A stretch of 64,000 nt of DNA from Paratinospora sagittata (Eukaryota; Streptophyta; Magnoliopsida; Ranunculales; Menispermaceae), in contig CM069607.1 in NCBI GenBank assembly GCA_035771175.1, positions 14,082,001-14,146,000 of the forward strand, given 5' to 3'. This document shows, one piece after another, positions 44,640-58,700 of the stretch; positions within the stretch are counted from its first letter, which is position 1, and every line of letters starts with the position of its first letter. The notes under the pieces were generated by a model that was not told the origin of the DNA, searched no databases, and saw nothing but the letters and a program-made list of their open reading frames with translations. A program made the translations under genes and the position numbers.

Positions 44640-46591
44640 TACCTATTTCGGTCAGTCTCATTTGAGATCTCCTTCGTCACAGCAGCTGCATAAATATCAA
44701 TTAATAACATGAAAAATGGGAGGCAAGAATATTATATGAAAGATAAAATTGCAAAATGAATGTAATATGAATCCTTTGATGATTTTCTTTAGTGGGGCTT
44801 TTTTTGTCTAAAACTAATTAGAATGCATCCATTCCTCTTTGCAGAACAGGACTACATAACATAGCATGTCAATCTACCAGGTTAAAAGGTAGCATTACTA
44901 CTGAGCAAAACATAGAGCAAATAAAACAAGTGAAGAAAGAATTGATAACATCTTTTTGAAGACAATAAACAATTGCCAAAATCAATGAACCTCTTTCTTG
45001 GAAGGTGAGGCAATATTCTCTGTAATCTCCGTCTTCATCAATTTTATGAAGCTGTAAAAGAAGTGGACGTCACTTAACAATCCCTGCAAACATTTTATTC
45101 CAAATGTTTGCAGAAAATATGAAGTATGATAAGAGCATACCGAATATTTTGTATATTTTGCAAGAAAATCAATAAATAAGTCTTCAAATAAATATCTAAG
45201 ATATAATTACGGTATGGACGTCACTTCTTTTGCTATGGGTATTTCTGGCAACATGGCCCATCTTGAAACACTTCATCAACTTGCCACAAAAACTACAACT
45301 AAACTAACATTGTTGTCTACAATGTTGTTCATTTTTTAACACTTCCCTTCATCACCTTGTCATGAAAACTACAACTAATGTCAACAACTTGAGCTCCTAA
45401 AACTTGAATTTAGCCCTACAACTTCATCCCCACACATCCATGCTGGATTCCTTCAGTCCTTCCCCTGCCCCCAAACTTTTGTATTGTCTTCTACACACCT
45501 CAAGACTAGGTTACAACATTGAAATTAATAATATGGGCAAAAACCAAAAATGCAACATATCATTCTCAATTTCTGCAAGTAACATTGCAATAAAAACATA
45601 AAGTGAATAGCGAATTGCCTCAGTGATCTCTATATAACCATCAATTTTTTCTAACAAGATGTAGAAATTGCAGTATTACAAAAATATGGCCCTTGTTTGA
45701 TAGGCACAAGATCATTCAAAATGCAACCTAAATCAAGTTTCTAAATGGTTTTCAAACTAGAGATTTTCTTTTCATGAATCACAGTTCTAGTCGAAAATAA
45801 TAAATAAAATAAAGACTATTTAATCGAACAGTTACCCTCAGAAGATATGACAGTGGCTTAGTCCCCTGTCTCAATCGGCACAAGAGACTTCAATCCGCAC
45901 AGCAAAATTAGTTGGCTTTTCCAAAGAGCATTTGCTACATATTTGAAACTGTACCTATTCCGACCAAGAAAGATTGGGGAAAACTTGAGAACAAATATTC
46001 TATTCAAATGTAGCAGGATTTGTAAAGACTAATATCCCTTAGAAACTAAAATCTGACTACTATTACCACTAATTTAAGTATTGATGCCAAATTTCCTAGC
46101 TTAAAACTAAAATACCATTATTGGAAGGCAATCGATGCACATGAAGGTCCCCGGCACTCAGAAATTAAAAAGAAGTTGCAGAGAAAGTGCTACTCAATTG
46201 CAGAATAAATGCTAAAAATTACAGGCAAGTAAAACAAGCAAAAGAGCTTAAAAAAAAATGTATGGCTGAAGCACATAACATGTGCTTGAAGCTCGAGTAC
46301 AGAACTTCAACCACGATCATCTAAAGCAAAATAACTATGTAGTGAAAGCTTCCGCTTGACTTACCGGCATTTCGTGACATTTGTTCTAAAATCCTTGTAT
46401 TCTATCGTTTTTAAGCAGCTGCGCCGATGAAGTTGACATCCACGAATGGATCGGACACACGCAAATGCCGACTTCGGATCCCCGATGTATAAAGCTTCCA
46501 CTACATTCTGAGAAAACTCTGCTTTGTAATCTACCGGAAAAACCAGCTTTCTAGCCCGAAAACCGCCACCAGTATGATCAAATGCCTTCAT
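44640..46591 (-). pseudogene. Ankyrin-protein-derived remnant or small derived gene (three candidate exons)
   Basis: The candidate first exon, 46591-46365, starts with ATG (MKAFDHTGGGFRARKLVFPV) and ends at a canonical GTAAGT donor. Its DYKAEFSQNVVEALYIGDPK segment resembles the N-terminus of a family of plant ankyrin-repeat proteins (VFPVDYEAEVSQ...). A frameshift after AFACV is clear because the next frame reads SDPFVDVNFIGA, another block of that family. The frame then returns for CLKTIEYKDFRTNVTKC. Candidate exons 45051-44991 (FIKLMKTEITENIASPSKKE) and 44688-44640 have AG/GT borders. Joined in phase they would give about 98 residues ending LL-stop. No ankyrin repeats follow. I favour a pseudogene; a small novel protein cannot be excluded. 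Confidence 0.4.
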
Positions 46592-46998
46592 TTTTCGGTG
46601 AACCAAGAGACTTCCCGGCGATGTTTCTGCAAGTTCAAGCGCCGAGAATCGAGAGAACTAGCCGAGATTCTACTCCTCTGTACAACTAACCGTCACAAGT
46701 CCTTGCAGATTTAGAATAATCTATTGAGAATGCAGATGAAAGAGATCGAGCGAGGGAGCTTCAGATCCAGCGTGATTGAAAGTTTAGAAAGATCAAGCCA
46801 CAGAGCTTCATATCAAGGAAGTCGAAGACGTCGAGCGAGTAGCTCATTTAAGAGGCGGAGCCTCATTACGCAGGGTAGCGGTAATGCAGTGGCCCTTTTA
46901 ATGAATCCCCTTCTATATATATATATTTTTTCATTTTATTTTATTTTTTTAATATAAAGGAAGGACGGACAAGAACGGAGGATGGAAATCCGTCCTTT
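46592..46998. other. Region upstream of the ankyrin-derived locus
   Basis: A GA-rich, more GC-balanced stretch (46600-46880) like a 5' UTR or promoter, then a TATATATATA run near 46912-46925 that could be a TATA region for the minus strand. No coding evidence. Confidence 0.35.
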
Positions 46999-48585
46999 AT
47001 ATAGTATATTAATATTAATTTATTAAAAATTAATATTTAACAAATTATAATCACAATTAAATAAAAAATTTATATATAAAATACATAATAACTATATAGC
47101 TTATGATTTTCTCTTGTGCTTTAATGTTTAAAAATGCTTAAATCTTGAATTTTAATTATGTTTTGTATTTTGTGAAGTAGATTGAAGAATTGCATCAAAA
47201 TGAGGTTAGAATCAAATACTTAACATGATTTGAGCAAAGTCATAAATTTTGAAGAAAATTTAGAGCTCAAGAGAGTGAACGATAGAGAAGGGGATTTTGC
47301 TTAAGGTGCGGGCGCATTCTATTTACCCAGTGTGTGCAGAGTTGAGTTCGTTTGATAGAGCATGAGTGTGTCTTACCATTTCGTACAATTACTATTTTTG
47401 GTCGTGATTTCTTGAGAAAAAGATGTGGCTGATGGAAGAGTTTTTAATTAAGACTATAGTTTTGGAAAGTCTTTGTTGATTCCCTTTTAGAATTTTTATC
47501 TTTATTAAGGAAATTATCAATGTTAATAGGATTTCCTTATTAAAGTTAGATACTTACTTTTAGTAGAATTCCTTTCTTTTAGGAAAGCTAGATTCTCTCA
47601 AAAAGGATTTATTTTAGACAGCTAGGTATATATATTGAGAGGAGGCTCTTAATCAAGGTCTCTGAATTCTCTCTTCTTTTTTGACATTCTTCCCTTTTTC
47701 ATGTGTAACTAAATATTTTATTCTAGCCAAAGGATAATTTAAGTTTTGGATTCTTAGAATTGTGAGATCTAATAATTTTCATTGTTCTTTTATTCTTGAA
47801 TATTTATATATCTTCAGAAATTCTCGAGATTATTGTTTTGGTTGATTAAGCAAAGGTCCGTTGTTTGATTGTTAGAATAATATATTGTCATTTAGAATTT
47901 CAAATTCGTAATTGTTTGGATGTTCTAATACTTGTGGAAAAATAACATAGTTGATTATAAAATAGATTTTCAATTTATGTTATAAATGTATGTAATCTAA
48001 TTGTGTTTGTTGGTTAGAATTGGCGGTCTCTCTAGTTTTTTATGCTATTGATAAATTAAATCCTAAGAGCTTGTTTATTGATAATGGAAATAATCGAAGA
48101 GCTTGTTTTGGTTATCTAGAAGGTAAAGAGAAATAGGTTATTAGAGCTTGTTAATAATCATAACCAATTTATTCAAGATTAAAGGAATCCATCTTTGATG
48201 ATCAATTCTATGAATTAAAACTAAAATTATACATTTGGCTGGATACTAGTCTTATATTGATTTTTCATTTAATTGCATTCTTGTTATTAATTAAAATTGT
48301 TTTTCTTCAAATTATTTTTAATTTTAATAAATTTCAAAACCCCCCTTCTTTTATTTTTATTTTTATTGATTTTCAAAGAAATAAATCTCACCAATCTCTA
48401 TGGACACGACCATGCTCATCACTACATACAATTTATATTTTTAAGAGTAGGAATTTATTTTTGTTGGATTCAACACCATCAATACTATAGTATATTAATA
48501 TTAATATATTAAATATTAATTTATCAAAAACTAATATCCAACAAATTATAATTACAATCAAATAAAAAATTTACATATAAATACT
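46999..48585. repeat. Direct ~87-100-bp repeats bounding a 1.4-kb AT-rich segment
   Basis: Copies at about 46999-47085 and 48485-48585 share TATAGTATATTAATATTAAT, ACAAATTATAATNACAATNA and AATAAAAAATTTANATATAA. The enclosed DNA has no coding capacity but near 48390-48480 has TATGGACACGACCATGCTCA and TTGTTGGATTCAACACCATC, reminiscent of the ends of some plant LTR elements. It could be a small terminal-repeat element (TRIM-like) or a duplication. Confidence 0.45.
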
Positions 48586-49799
48586 TAACATGAACAACCA
48601 CTCTCTACAATACATCTTCTTTGTAATATATATAGAAATATTAAATTTTGAATCAGGTCTAAATTAGAATGCACAATTAAATATTTGTTTGACTCTACAA
48701 CATCGTATACATAATGAAAGGAACATGTTGAGGAGAATTCTAGATGAGTGTATGGTTATTGCAAGTTAATATGAACAACTAATCTCAATTGTAACATGGA
48801 ATAATAAACAAATAAGAAGCCATTCAAGACATGTATATAAGCATACTAGTCTTTGGAATATTTCTTAGATGTTGGTAACGAAGGCCTCTGTATTATGAAA
48901 ATATATAAACTTGTCTTATCTTATTAGAATATATATGATTTCTACAATAAGAAAATTCATTCATGATCAAAAGTGAGTGGATCGCATAATACATGATTAA
49001 GAAAATGCATGGTTTGTCACTTATTTTATTGACTCAAAATAGGCTTTGCAAAATTTAAGTAAAGCAAGTACTAGTAGAAGAGAAATGTCATAAGGATTAA
49101 AAATTACACATATTAATTACTACAAATTTAATGTGGAATAACATTAATTTGTACTAATTAGTGTATTATTTTCAATTCCTCTAACATTGCTCCTAGTATA
49201 ATAACATTAATAGACTTGAGCTAACATGAAGTTGTTGCAGTTGGTAAAGAGGTGGCTTTGAGACCCAAATATTCCACGTTAACTCTCGTCATTGCCTCAC
49301 CCCCTAGGGTGAGAAAGATTAATGGGTAAGGAACGAATCTAATAGCTCCCCAAGAGTGTGGTTTGGTGTTGAAGTTGGTTATATAACTAATTATTTTTTT
49401 GCAACTATAGAGACTCAAATATGTCGTCCTAGCTAGTTAGTTTTATTTTTTACACAAAACATTTACATGTTAGTTATGTTACCTTGTTCTAACAATATTA
49501 ACTTTGACATAAAACACAAATTTTATTCTTAAAAATATAACAACAATATTCACAATGTATCTAATACAACATCTAAAGTGATTTAGTTGTACAAAGGTTA
49601 CCCAATTCATCTGTAATTCAGTTTCTTTACTACAATGGGAACCATTAAAGTTCCCTGTTGCTAACCATACACTTGATGAATTGTTGCAAAAGCTCTTGGA
49701 ATAATATTATTGTGAGAGAAAAATCATGCAAGCTAGTCATCAATTAGGTTGCACCAAGCATTCCATGCTTAATTAGAACTAGGTCGGGGATCATGTATT
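48586..49799. other. PHO1 3' flank, no gene seen
   Basis: AT-rich DNA with no coding signal. The last 100 bp (from about 49705, TTGTGAGAGAAAAATCATGC) are the PHO1 3' UTR or flank that is also copied into both arms of the inverted repeat at 40684-43815. Confidence 0.5.
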
Positions 49800-52700
49800 T
49801 CAAACATCAAATTCCATCTCACGGAATGGTAAAGGAACCATATTAACTGCCCTGAACTTTCCAACATTGGTCAAGTGCTCATTTTCCAACCTATTGAAGC
49901 AAAATAGGCAAGCGTTAGAGAAATGACATGCTTACAGTAGTAATCAATAAATTAGAATTATGAAACTGAAAATACCTATAAAAATTCCAATGTCCACGAC
50001 GAAAAATCTCTAGTGAAGCCAAGAGAAAGTCCACCAATCGATACTCAATTGCTCCCATCTTCAAATGCATGATGCTCTCAACCCAAGCAAGTCTCAAAAC
50101 CAAATTTAAAGCCTACACATGAATTGCACATTAGGAGTTGTATAAAAAATAATTAATTAAGCTAGTGATGATAAAGTGAAATTACTTACAATTGATACAT
50201 AATAGATGCACTTATTCTTCAAGATTAGTTCATCTCTAAGCCATGGGTACTTGGACTTTGGATTAAAGAGGCCCCAGTCCCTTACAAAATCCCAATACAA
50301 TTGATAAATTGTTGCCACTGATGTTGTGATAATAACAATTATCCACCATAACTCTGTTGGTTGCATGGCGAATGTTAGCCTAGCACCAGCTGCTACCATG
50401 GCCGAAACATATTTCCCTAAGTTAGCCAAGTGGACACTGTCACCTTCATCAAACCATCTTCTTGCACACTAAATTCAACAATGAAAAAACTTAATTTCTT
50501 TGGAGTCAAAGTATAGTAACAAGAAAAAAGACCTTGTAAGTAAATACCTGCATAGCACGCCAATAATATGGCATAAAGGATATGACATATGCAAGCTCCT
50601 TGTATTGCTTGCTAGAGCGACAAGTTTCATACCCGTGTGTTTTAAAGCTTTCCGCAAGAACGTAGCAAGCCGTAGATTCCATGTGCCTCAACAATGGAAT
50701 CTAGAAAGCAAAATAATTAATTAGTTTATATGTAGAAATTAATTAATTAACACAATTTAATTGTTCGTAATTTAGAAAACAGGCAAAAAATTAAAACATA
50801 TTAATTATTTGTACAAGGATCATATTGTATTGTGAGCTATAGCCCAACTCCCTCTTAACTACTGAAATTCTTATGTAAATAGCAAATTATTTAATATGTA
50901 GAAGAATAAGAAGAAAAAACACACACACAAAAACATAAAATAAGAGGCTTACCTGACTAGTCAACTGATCTGCCATGATGAAATCTACCATTACTACCTG
51001 TAATTAAGTTTTATCAAACCACAAAATATAACAATTTAATGCATGAGTGATTAAAAACAGGGAACTAAAAGAAATCATAGATGAATTAATATCTCATTTG
51101 GATATAATAAAGTTTTAGTCTAGGTGAGATAATTTCTTTTATGCACCTTATAAAATGGAGAGCACATAATATTACGCATCACTCGAAGGAAGTAGTAGCG
51201 ACTTGAGCGATAAAAGATGTTGAATGGACAGATGAGTAATCCTATAAAAAACTAGAAATTGGAATATAATTAAAACAAAATTATTAATAATAATAAACTC
51301 ATCATTGCTAGCTAGACCTATGCAATTAAGACATTATGAATTAGCAGCATGCAAGAACTTAATTACTTTATATACGTACTCACCAAAAGGAGAAAACCAG
51401 GTATGGCATCCACACGAGCAAACCTATTTGATCCTAAGAGGAGATGAAGAACCATGGCACCCACCACTGCTGTCATGATGGAGGTACATATGAGGAAAAC
51501 ATCCCTGTACTTAAGCGCAGTGGCTTGGGAAAATTCGAAAATAAAGTTGTAGTTGATCCGCGTACTCCTCCACATGTAGAGGTTGCACCCGTACAAAAAC
51601 AAGTGCAAGCTAAGCAAAGCAAACATACTGCATGGAAACAATGTACACAATTGGAAACAAGTGTTATGATAAACTCAAACTTTAACTTGTAACAAAAATT
51701 TCACGTGCTACAAAAACTCATAACAGGACTTCGAATCAACTTTTAAATTGCAATACAACACTCTTTTCGTTTCCTTCTTCGGATAAGAACAAAAGTGTCC
51801 ATCATCACTTTAAGTCACAGGTCACAATGAAAGTTTTTTTTAGCATTTCTCTATATATTTTAAATGTTTGATATCCGTATTTGGGTTCCATTGAAATTAA
51901 GTCTAGTTTATATATATATATATATATTATGTTACAGATGGCTAATTTAGTAATCTTAGTCGTAGAGTAATGTGTCGAGAGGCTATGAGATCACAAGTGA
52001 TTGAATGTCTCACAAGAAGAAAATCTCAAAAATTAGCCTTTTTATAATGTAATCTATACAAAATAATACAATAATCTTTTTTTCTTTCATAGATGTTGGC
52101 CTGATTGACTAAACTACCTAAAGTTTATCGTCTTGATCGTTTGATTATGTAGTTATTGCCCTATATAATTGGCCAAAATATAGTAATACCGAGAAAATAT
52201 AGTAATTCAACTATCTAAGTGTCCCCTCATGTTTCTACTTTTTATTCTTTGATGTTGTCTTCTTTTTAAAGTCTGCCATCTTTTACTTAAAATTTTCACC
52301 TTTCCATACCCTCATTCTCATATCTAGAGGTGGCAATTCAGGCCATTTAGCCCGGCCCGGCCTGATCCTACCAAGCCTAGAAATGGGCCAGGCCTTAAAA
52401 AATGTTAGGTTGGACCGGGCTTTTGGACAACTAATGTAATCAAATACATATTTTTAAGTTAAATTAGTTACAATAAAATATAAATTAGAGAATGAGTGTT
52501 TTATAAAATGAGCAGTTGCAGGTTTTAAAACAAAAGAATATGAAATGATTTGAATTTAAAACATTGTTTAATCTAAAGTTGTTTTGTGTGAGACAATGAG
52601 AATCATTCATGTCTTAGTGGAGAATATTTTAGTTAAGATAACCTGAAAAAACAGTGAAAGGAATAGAAAAATCGAGCAAGTGAAAGTTCCAACGTTTTTC

Positions 52701-55700
52701 TCGTAAGAAAAGTCATATTTCTGTCTTTGGCAATGATAGTGCGCAATCATGTCCTATAGCGCTATCGACCTGTTCATGATATTGGCCTATAGCGGGCTAT
52801 TGAAGCTCGATATACTGAAAACCGAGAGTTCCTGATTTTCTGAACTCATTGATAACGCGCTATCATTCATGATACCGTACTATTGCCCTTTGTACAGAAA
52901 AATAGAATTTTGGCAATAGCTTGATAGCGGGCTATCATTAATGATAGTATGCTATTGCCTTCTGGAAACTTTGACAATTGGCTGGATAGTGGGCTATTAT
53001 CAATGATAGCGCGCTATAGGTTTCTGATTTTGAAAAAATCAATCTTTTGACATTCAAGAACCATTCCATTGAATCCAAACACTTTGACATAAGATTAAAC
53101 ACTTTTAAATAATTTAAAACTCATTGAAATTATGATTAAGACATTTCGGAAAGCATTTTGTTAAAATCAAATACTAAATCAAAATGATTTTGAAAACTTT
53201 GCAATTTTGAGAGTTTTAGTGTTGTTATTGATCAAAAGGTTACCCTACACACCTAAGATCAAACTAATGCATTCCATATGAGATATGTCTTCATTTTTCG
53301 AGCTTGATCTTTGTAAACTTCGATAGCTATTATTTGATGTGTTCTTGATGATTGGTTGTAGCACTTAGACAAACAATACATGTGATATCATGCGATTTTT
53401 TCGTATTATATATTTAATTGAACATATTCTTAATTATGTATATACAATACAAATATAAATACTTAATTATATATAAGTATATAACACTCTTCACTATTGT
53501 GTTTTCCTTATTGTACACAATTAAAATACTCTTAATTATGGTTTTTTTCTTTCATTTTGTTATGTATGTATAATATATTTTCTATTTATATAATACTCTT
53601 CAATCTTAATTATGTTTTGTTTTTTACCATTTTATACTATAATTATATACTATATATACTCTTATTAAGAAATAGAGTAGGTATGTGAATTATTTGTTTC
53701 ATTAAGAAATAGACTAGGTATCAGGTATGTCGATTATTCGTATTATATACCTAATTGAATATACTCTTCATAATGTATATATAATATCAATATAAACCAT
53801 TAATTAAATAACACTATTGACTTAATTAAATATATATTATACACTCTTAATTATAATAATACACTTAATTATGTTTTTTATCATTATATTTATATATATT
53901 ATATATACTTTAATTATATAACACAATTTTAATTATGTTTTGTTTTTTCATTTTGTACTTTTAATTACATGCACATATATTTTTTGTATTTATTAAAATA
54001 TATATATATATATATATATGTATATGTATAATGTATGTATGTATAATCGAGCCCAATCTTCGGGCCTTTGGATAAGGGTTAGCGTGTCGGGTTGGGCCTA
54101 GCTATGTCATCTCGAACCCGTCCAATAAATTTTGAGACCGAGCCGGGCTGACCCATGCAATAGTCGGGTTCAGGTTTGGACCGGATCATTTATAGCGGGC
54201 TGAGTCATGTCTATGGGCCTCAGACCAAATTATCACCCCTACTGGTACCTTTCCAAGTTTGCCTTTTTGTTAAAAGATAATATTTCTTTAAGAAAAATAA
54301 TAATAAAAAATAGAAAACCCACGTGCAATGCCTGTTAAAACTCTTATGATTTTGTTCTTCTATAAGTAGCTTAAAAAACTTATTGTTGTAGTGATGCAAA
54401 GGGCAATATGATAATTTCACACTTCAAATATTTTCCTAGTGGTTAACCCATTTTTCTACTCATTATTTTTTGATATTCTTCAAAAATTTTCCTTTAATTT
54501 CAAAAGTTTTTTACCTTTGAAAAAATACTTAATTTTTATTGTCATTCACATTCCAAATATAAAATTAATAATAATAATAACATTTAAACCCAAAAGTAAG
54601 AATACAATTGTGTAATCATTTTTTCCATCCTTTTGAAAATTCCTTATGAAGTTTTCTATTATTTTTGTTTTAGAATATAGTTTTGGTGATATTAATAAGG
54701 GTAATACAATAATTTAGCAATTCTTCTACTTTTTTTTAGACGTTTCATTTATTCTTTTTAAGTTCACATTTTCTAATTTTTTTCACCTCAAATACAACAT
54801 TTATTTCCTTATGTTGTGGGCCCCGATCTCGACTAGGATTGATATTATCCCCCAACTTAACGACCTCTAAACTCTAATATGTCCAGATGTGGGGTTTTAC
54901 TAATTCAAAAGCTCTCAGTACTAATGTGGAGGGTGATCCACACTAATATCTCATGAGATAAAATCTTTTCTTTTCAATGTGAAAAGGCCACACACGTCTA
55001 ATATCTCCACATTAGACCTAAATCCAAGGGATCATTCATCATCATGAGCAAGCCCAATCCACTTCAACACACATTAATGGGGCTCCAATGAGACCCCACA
55101 CTAACTCTAACAGAATGTGTATCATGTCTTAGCCAAACCATTGACATTGATACCAATATTGGTGGGACCATCTATAGGCCTCTAATAGACCCAAAGTGTA
55201 GGGTTTTATTTCAAAAGGTCTTGAGGAAAGAGATTCACACACTATCAAAACATTGCATAGGGATTCTTTATAAATATGGTCAAGTAAGTCTACCCATGAT
55301 GGGCTTAACCAAATTAAACCTAAAACCCAATCCATATAGTACACACTTAAGTGTAGTTAAGATGCACCTTATTAGATGTACCAATGCGATCACAACAATT
55401 GAATGAACTAACCTGTCAACTCTTATCAATTAAGCATTCCAATCAATTCTGTTTTGTAAATAAATAAATATAATAAAATATGTAGCTCACCTTATGGGAA
55501 AACTTATACCTTCTTCATGCTATTTGATTTTAAATATATAAGATAGCATTACTTTTCTAATTTCATTATATATATATAAGAATAACAATATAAAAAAATC
55601 AAAAATCTTAGAAGTTTATTAATAAATTATAGAAATCGAATGTAACCACATAGTAATGCGGTATAAAGTTGTTCGATTGTCTTTTTTTCACTTCCGTTTC

Positions 55701-58700
55701 AGTTTGAGCATAGAATGAAGTAACCTCTGAATGTATGGTGACACATTTTCCCTCAAAACTAGATAATGGGAGAGGTTACGGGTGGGCTGCCTATATGAAA
55801 AGTGAATGGGGGGAATGGAAGGAAAAGGTACATATATGCATGGGGTGGTGGGTCCAGTTTGTACGTACCTGAAAATAGGATACACGGTTTCCACGTATCC
55901 TGCTTGAGATGTGGCTGAGAACATTCCGGAAAAGTGAGCCAACATTGCGTATACCATGAAAAGCGTTACAAAACAACCTGTGAATAGACCTGCAACAAAC
56001 ACATAATCTGAATTTAACACAATATTTTATTTATTTAAAAAAAGAAAAGAGAAAAAAAAAGGGATGTTCCAAATATTTCTGATGATGGAAGCAATTAATG
56101 TTGTTCATATAGATGTAGGAGGTTCCAAGGCCCCTCCACTTCAATTCTTTCTACTTAATTAAATAGAGTGAATTGGGCAAGGTGGAATGTGAAATAGGAA
56201 CCCCACTAATATATATATATATATATAGGGTGGCATATAATATTAATATTGCTCATCACACTCTATGTGGGTATTAAAATATCTGGGGTACTGATTTATG
56301 AATTATTTCGCATATTGTCTCTAATACTGGGGCCTATCTCCAGTACTTTTCCCCATTCCATGAACTAGCTTCATGGATTTGCAATTGATGACGCATACGC
56401 ATATTGGATTTGGGATGCATATATTATATTATATTATAGGTCATAAGAGAGGTAGAATACGACTTAGTTAAGTGTCTTCCTTGTCATCTGACTCAACTAA
56501 CATTAATGTAAAACAGTTTTGGGTTTTGGTCCACTAACGCTGCAATGCCATTTTTAGGTCACTCAAATTAAAACAGTAAACTTAAGATGAGTGGGAGTGC
56601 AGTGCACTAGAGTAGTGCAGTTTTGGTGTAAAGTTGCGTCATCCAACTATTGCCCAATAACTGTTAAACACTTTACTTATAATCATGAGCTTTATTTAAT
56701 TTGATCACACACTGGAGTGTGATCTGATTAGGATGTTTAATTATGATCCTTAATTTTTAATACCATTTAGTGCAAAGAACAGAAAACATATATATGCACG
56801 CCTATTTTATTAAAGAGTAATAATGTTATATATTTTACGTTAGGCAAGCTAACTTTTTTTGAATATTTTAATAATATTATATAATACACACATATTCTCA
56901 AAATATTTAAAAAAATTGTTCTTATATCAGAAAATAGCATTGGCCAACGTACATAAAATATATTTTTTTATTTTTTTAATTAATTTATATTATGGGTCTT
57001 CAAAAAAAAGAAAAAATGTTTTAGGGAGAGTCTAAAAGTGTATTTAACTATTATACTTCAAGTCTCTTAATTCAAGAAGGGGCTACTTATATATATTAAG
57101 TAGTTCTATGTTAATTAAAGGGACTTAGATGTATGTTTGAGTATTAGTTTATTCTGTGAAGTTTGCCTTTTAATATAATTGTAGACTTTTTGTTTCTACT
57201 TAATTTTAATATTTATGTTTACATGTGCTAAGGATAAAATTCAGAATTTCTTATTATTTTCGGAAATTAATAATATATATACCACAAAAACCTTTTTATA
57301 ACATAATAAGAAATAGAAACTTGTGGTGATCTAGAGATTGGGAACTTACCGACCAAAAAAGTGAGCATGTGAGAATCTTTGCTCTGTTGAGGTCTTAGAT
57401 ACTTCATTGCCTTTTTCCTGTCATTGTTGGTGAAGTGCTTGGTGAAAATGGATTCCACCTCGTCCCCCAGCCTTACCACCTTAATTTAACATCAAATTCA
57501 ATCTCATTAATGTATGACACTTTGGCTGCCACGTGCATCTTACATGAGTTATAATCAACTTAATTTCTTTTAATTAATATGATCATTTTCTATATATTTG
57601 GTGATGTTTAGTGCCGCTAATAATTAAATATATATATGTGATCTTGCAATATATTTTAATTTAATTTGTAGACATTCGTATCTAGGTTTTTTAGTATTTG
57701 TCCCATGTGTGCGAAAAGCTCGAAACAAACCATACATGGTAGGCCCAGTAGAACACAAAGAAGTTGACTAGAAAAGGAAGGCGTTCTTATGCTACAAACG
57801 TACCTTGTCGGAACTGATGAAAGGAGATCTCTTAACAACTCTCATGTAGCTATCCGAAGAACTTTGATTTGATACCTGCACAAAGAATGTTAATTATGTA
57901 TTAAATTATAAAATTAATTAATACATGCCATTTCATTAAAATTTAAAGTTATGTAGCATATATAATAAATTTTTCAATTTTAAATATTAAACAAATTATG
58001 ACATAAGATATTAAAAAACATAATTTTTCTCTTCTATTCTGTGGTTTTGTTTGGAATTTTTTTTAAAAAAATTACTAAAAATAATTTTTAAAAAAGTTGA
58101 TTTCTTTCAATTTCTTCTAAAAACAGACCAATTTAACTAGAAATATGTGTTATCAAAATACCTCTAAAAGTATTTAGAAAAACTCTCATATAAACGGGTA
58201 TGTCTGTATATATATATCCTTGACTAATTTTTCAATAGAATAAATAAAGAAAACTTGGGTATCCACCCAAAACGTGAAAAAAGAAAAAGCAAGTTGATGA
58301 GGAGCGAAATGCTTTAGGATACCTTATCGAATTTCTTTAGTATTTTTGCAAAAGCGACCATATTCAACGAGCTGACAAAGGCGTTACAAAAGTTACATCA
58401 GTAAGAAATTATATAAAAAGACAAAAGTCAGACAAGGGGAAAAAGAAACTATTTTAATAGATCAAGTAGACGCAAGCAAGAAACAAATATCCCTCCAAAT
58501 GACATGTGGCATTGACGCAAAAAATAAAAAATACCACATAAGATAGTAAAATTAATCTTTGTTCTTTACAACTATGATTATGATTATAGTTAAGACAATT
58601 AATTAATTTAATTTCTCCCTATGGATAAAGTAATTAATTTTTCAATGAATCCCCTCCCCGTCAAAAAGTAAGTATATGGATGTCATGACTCATATATTCA

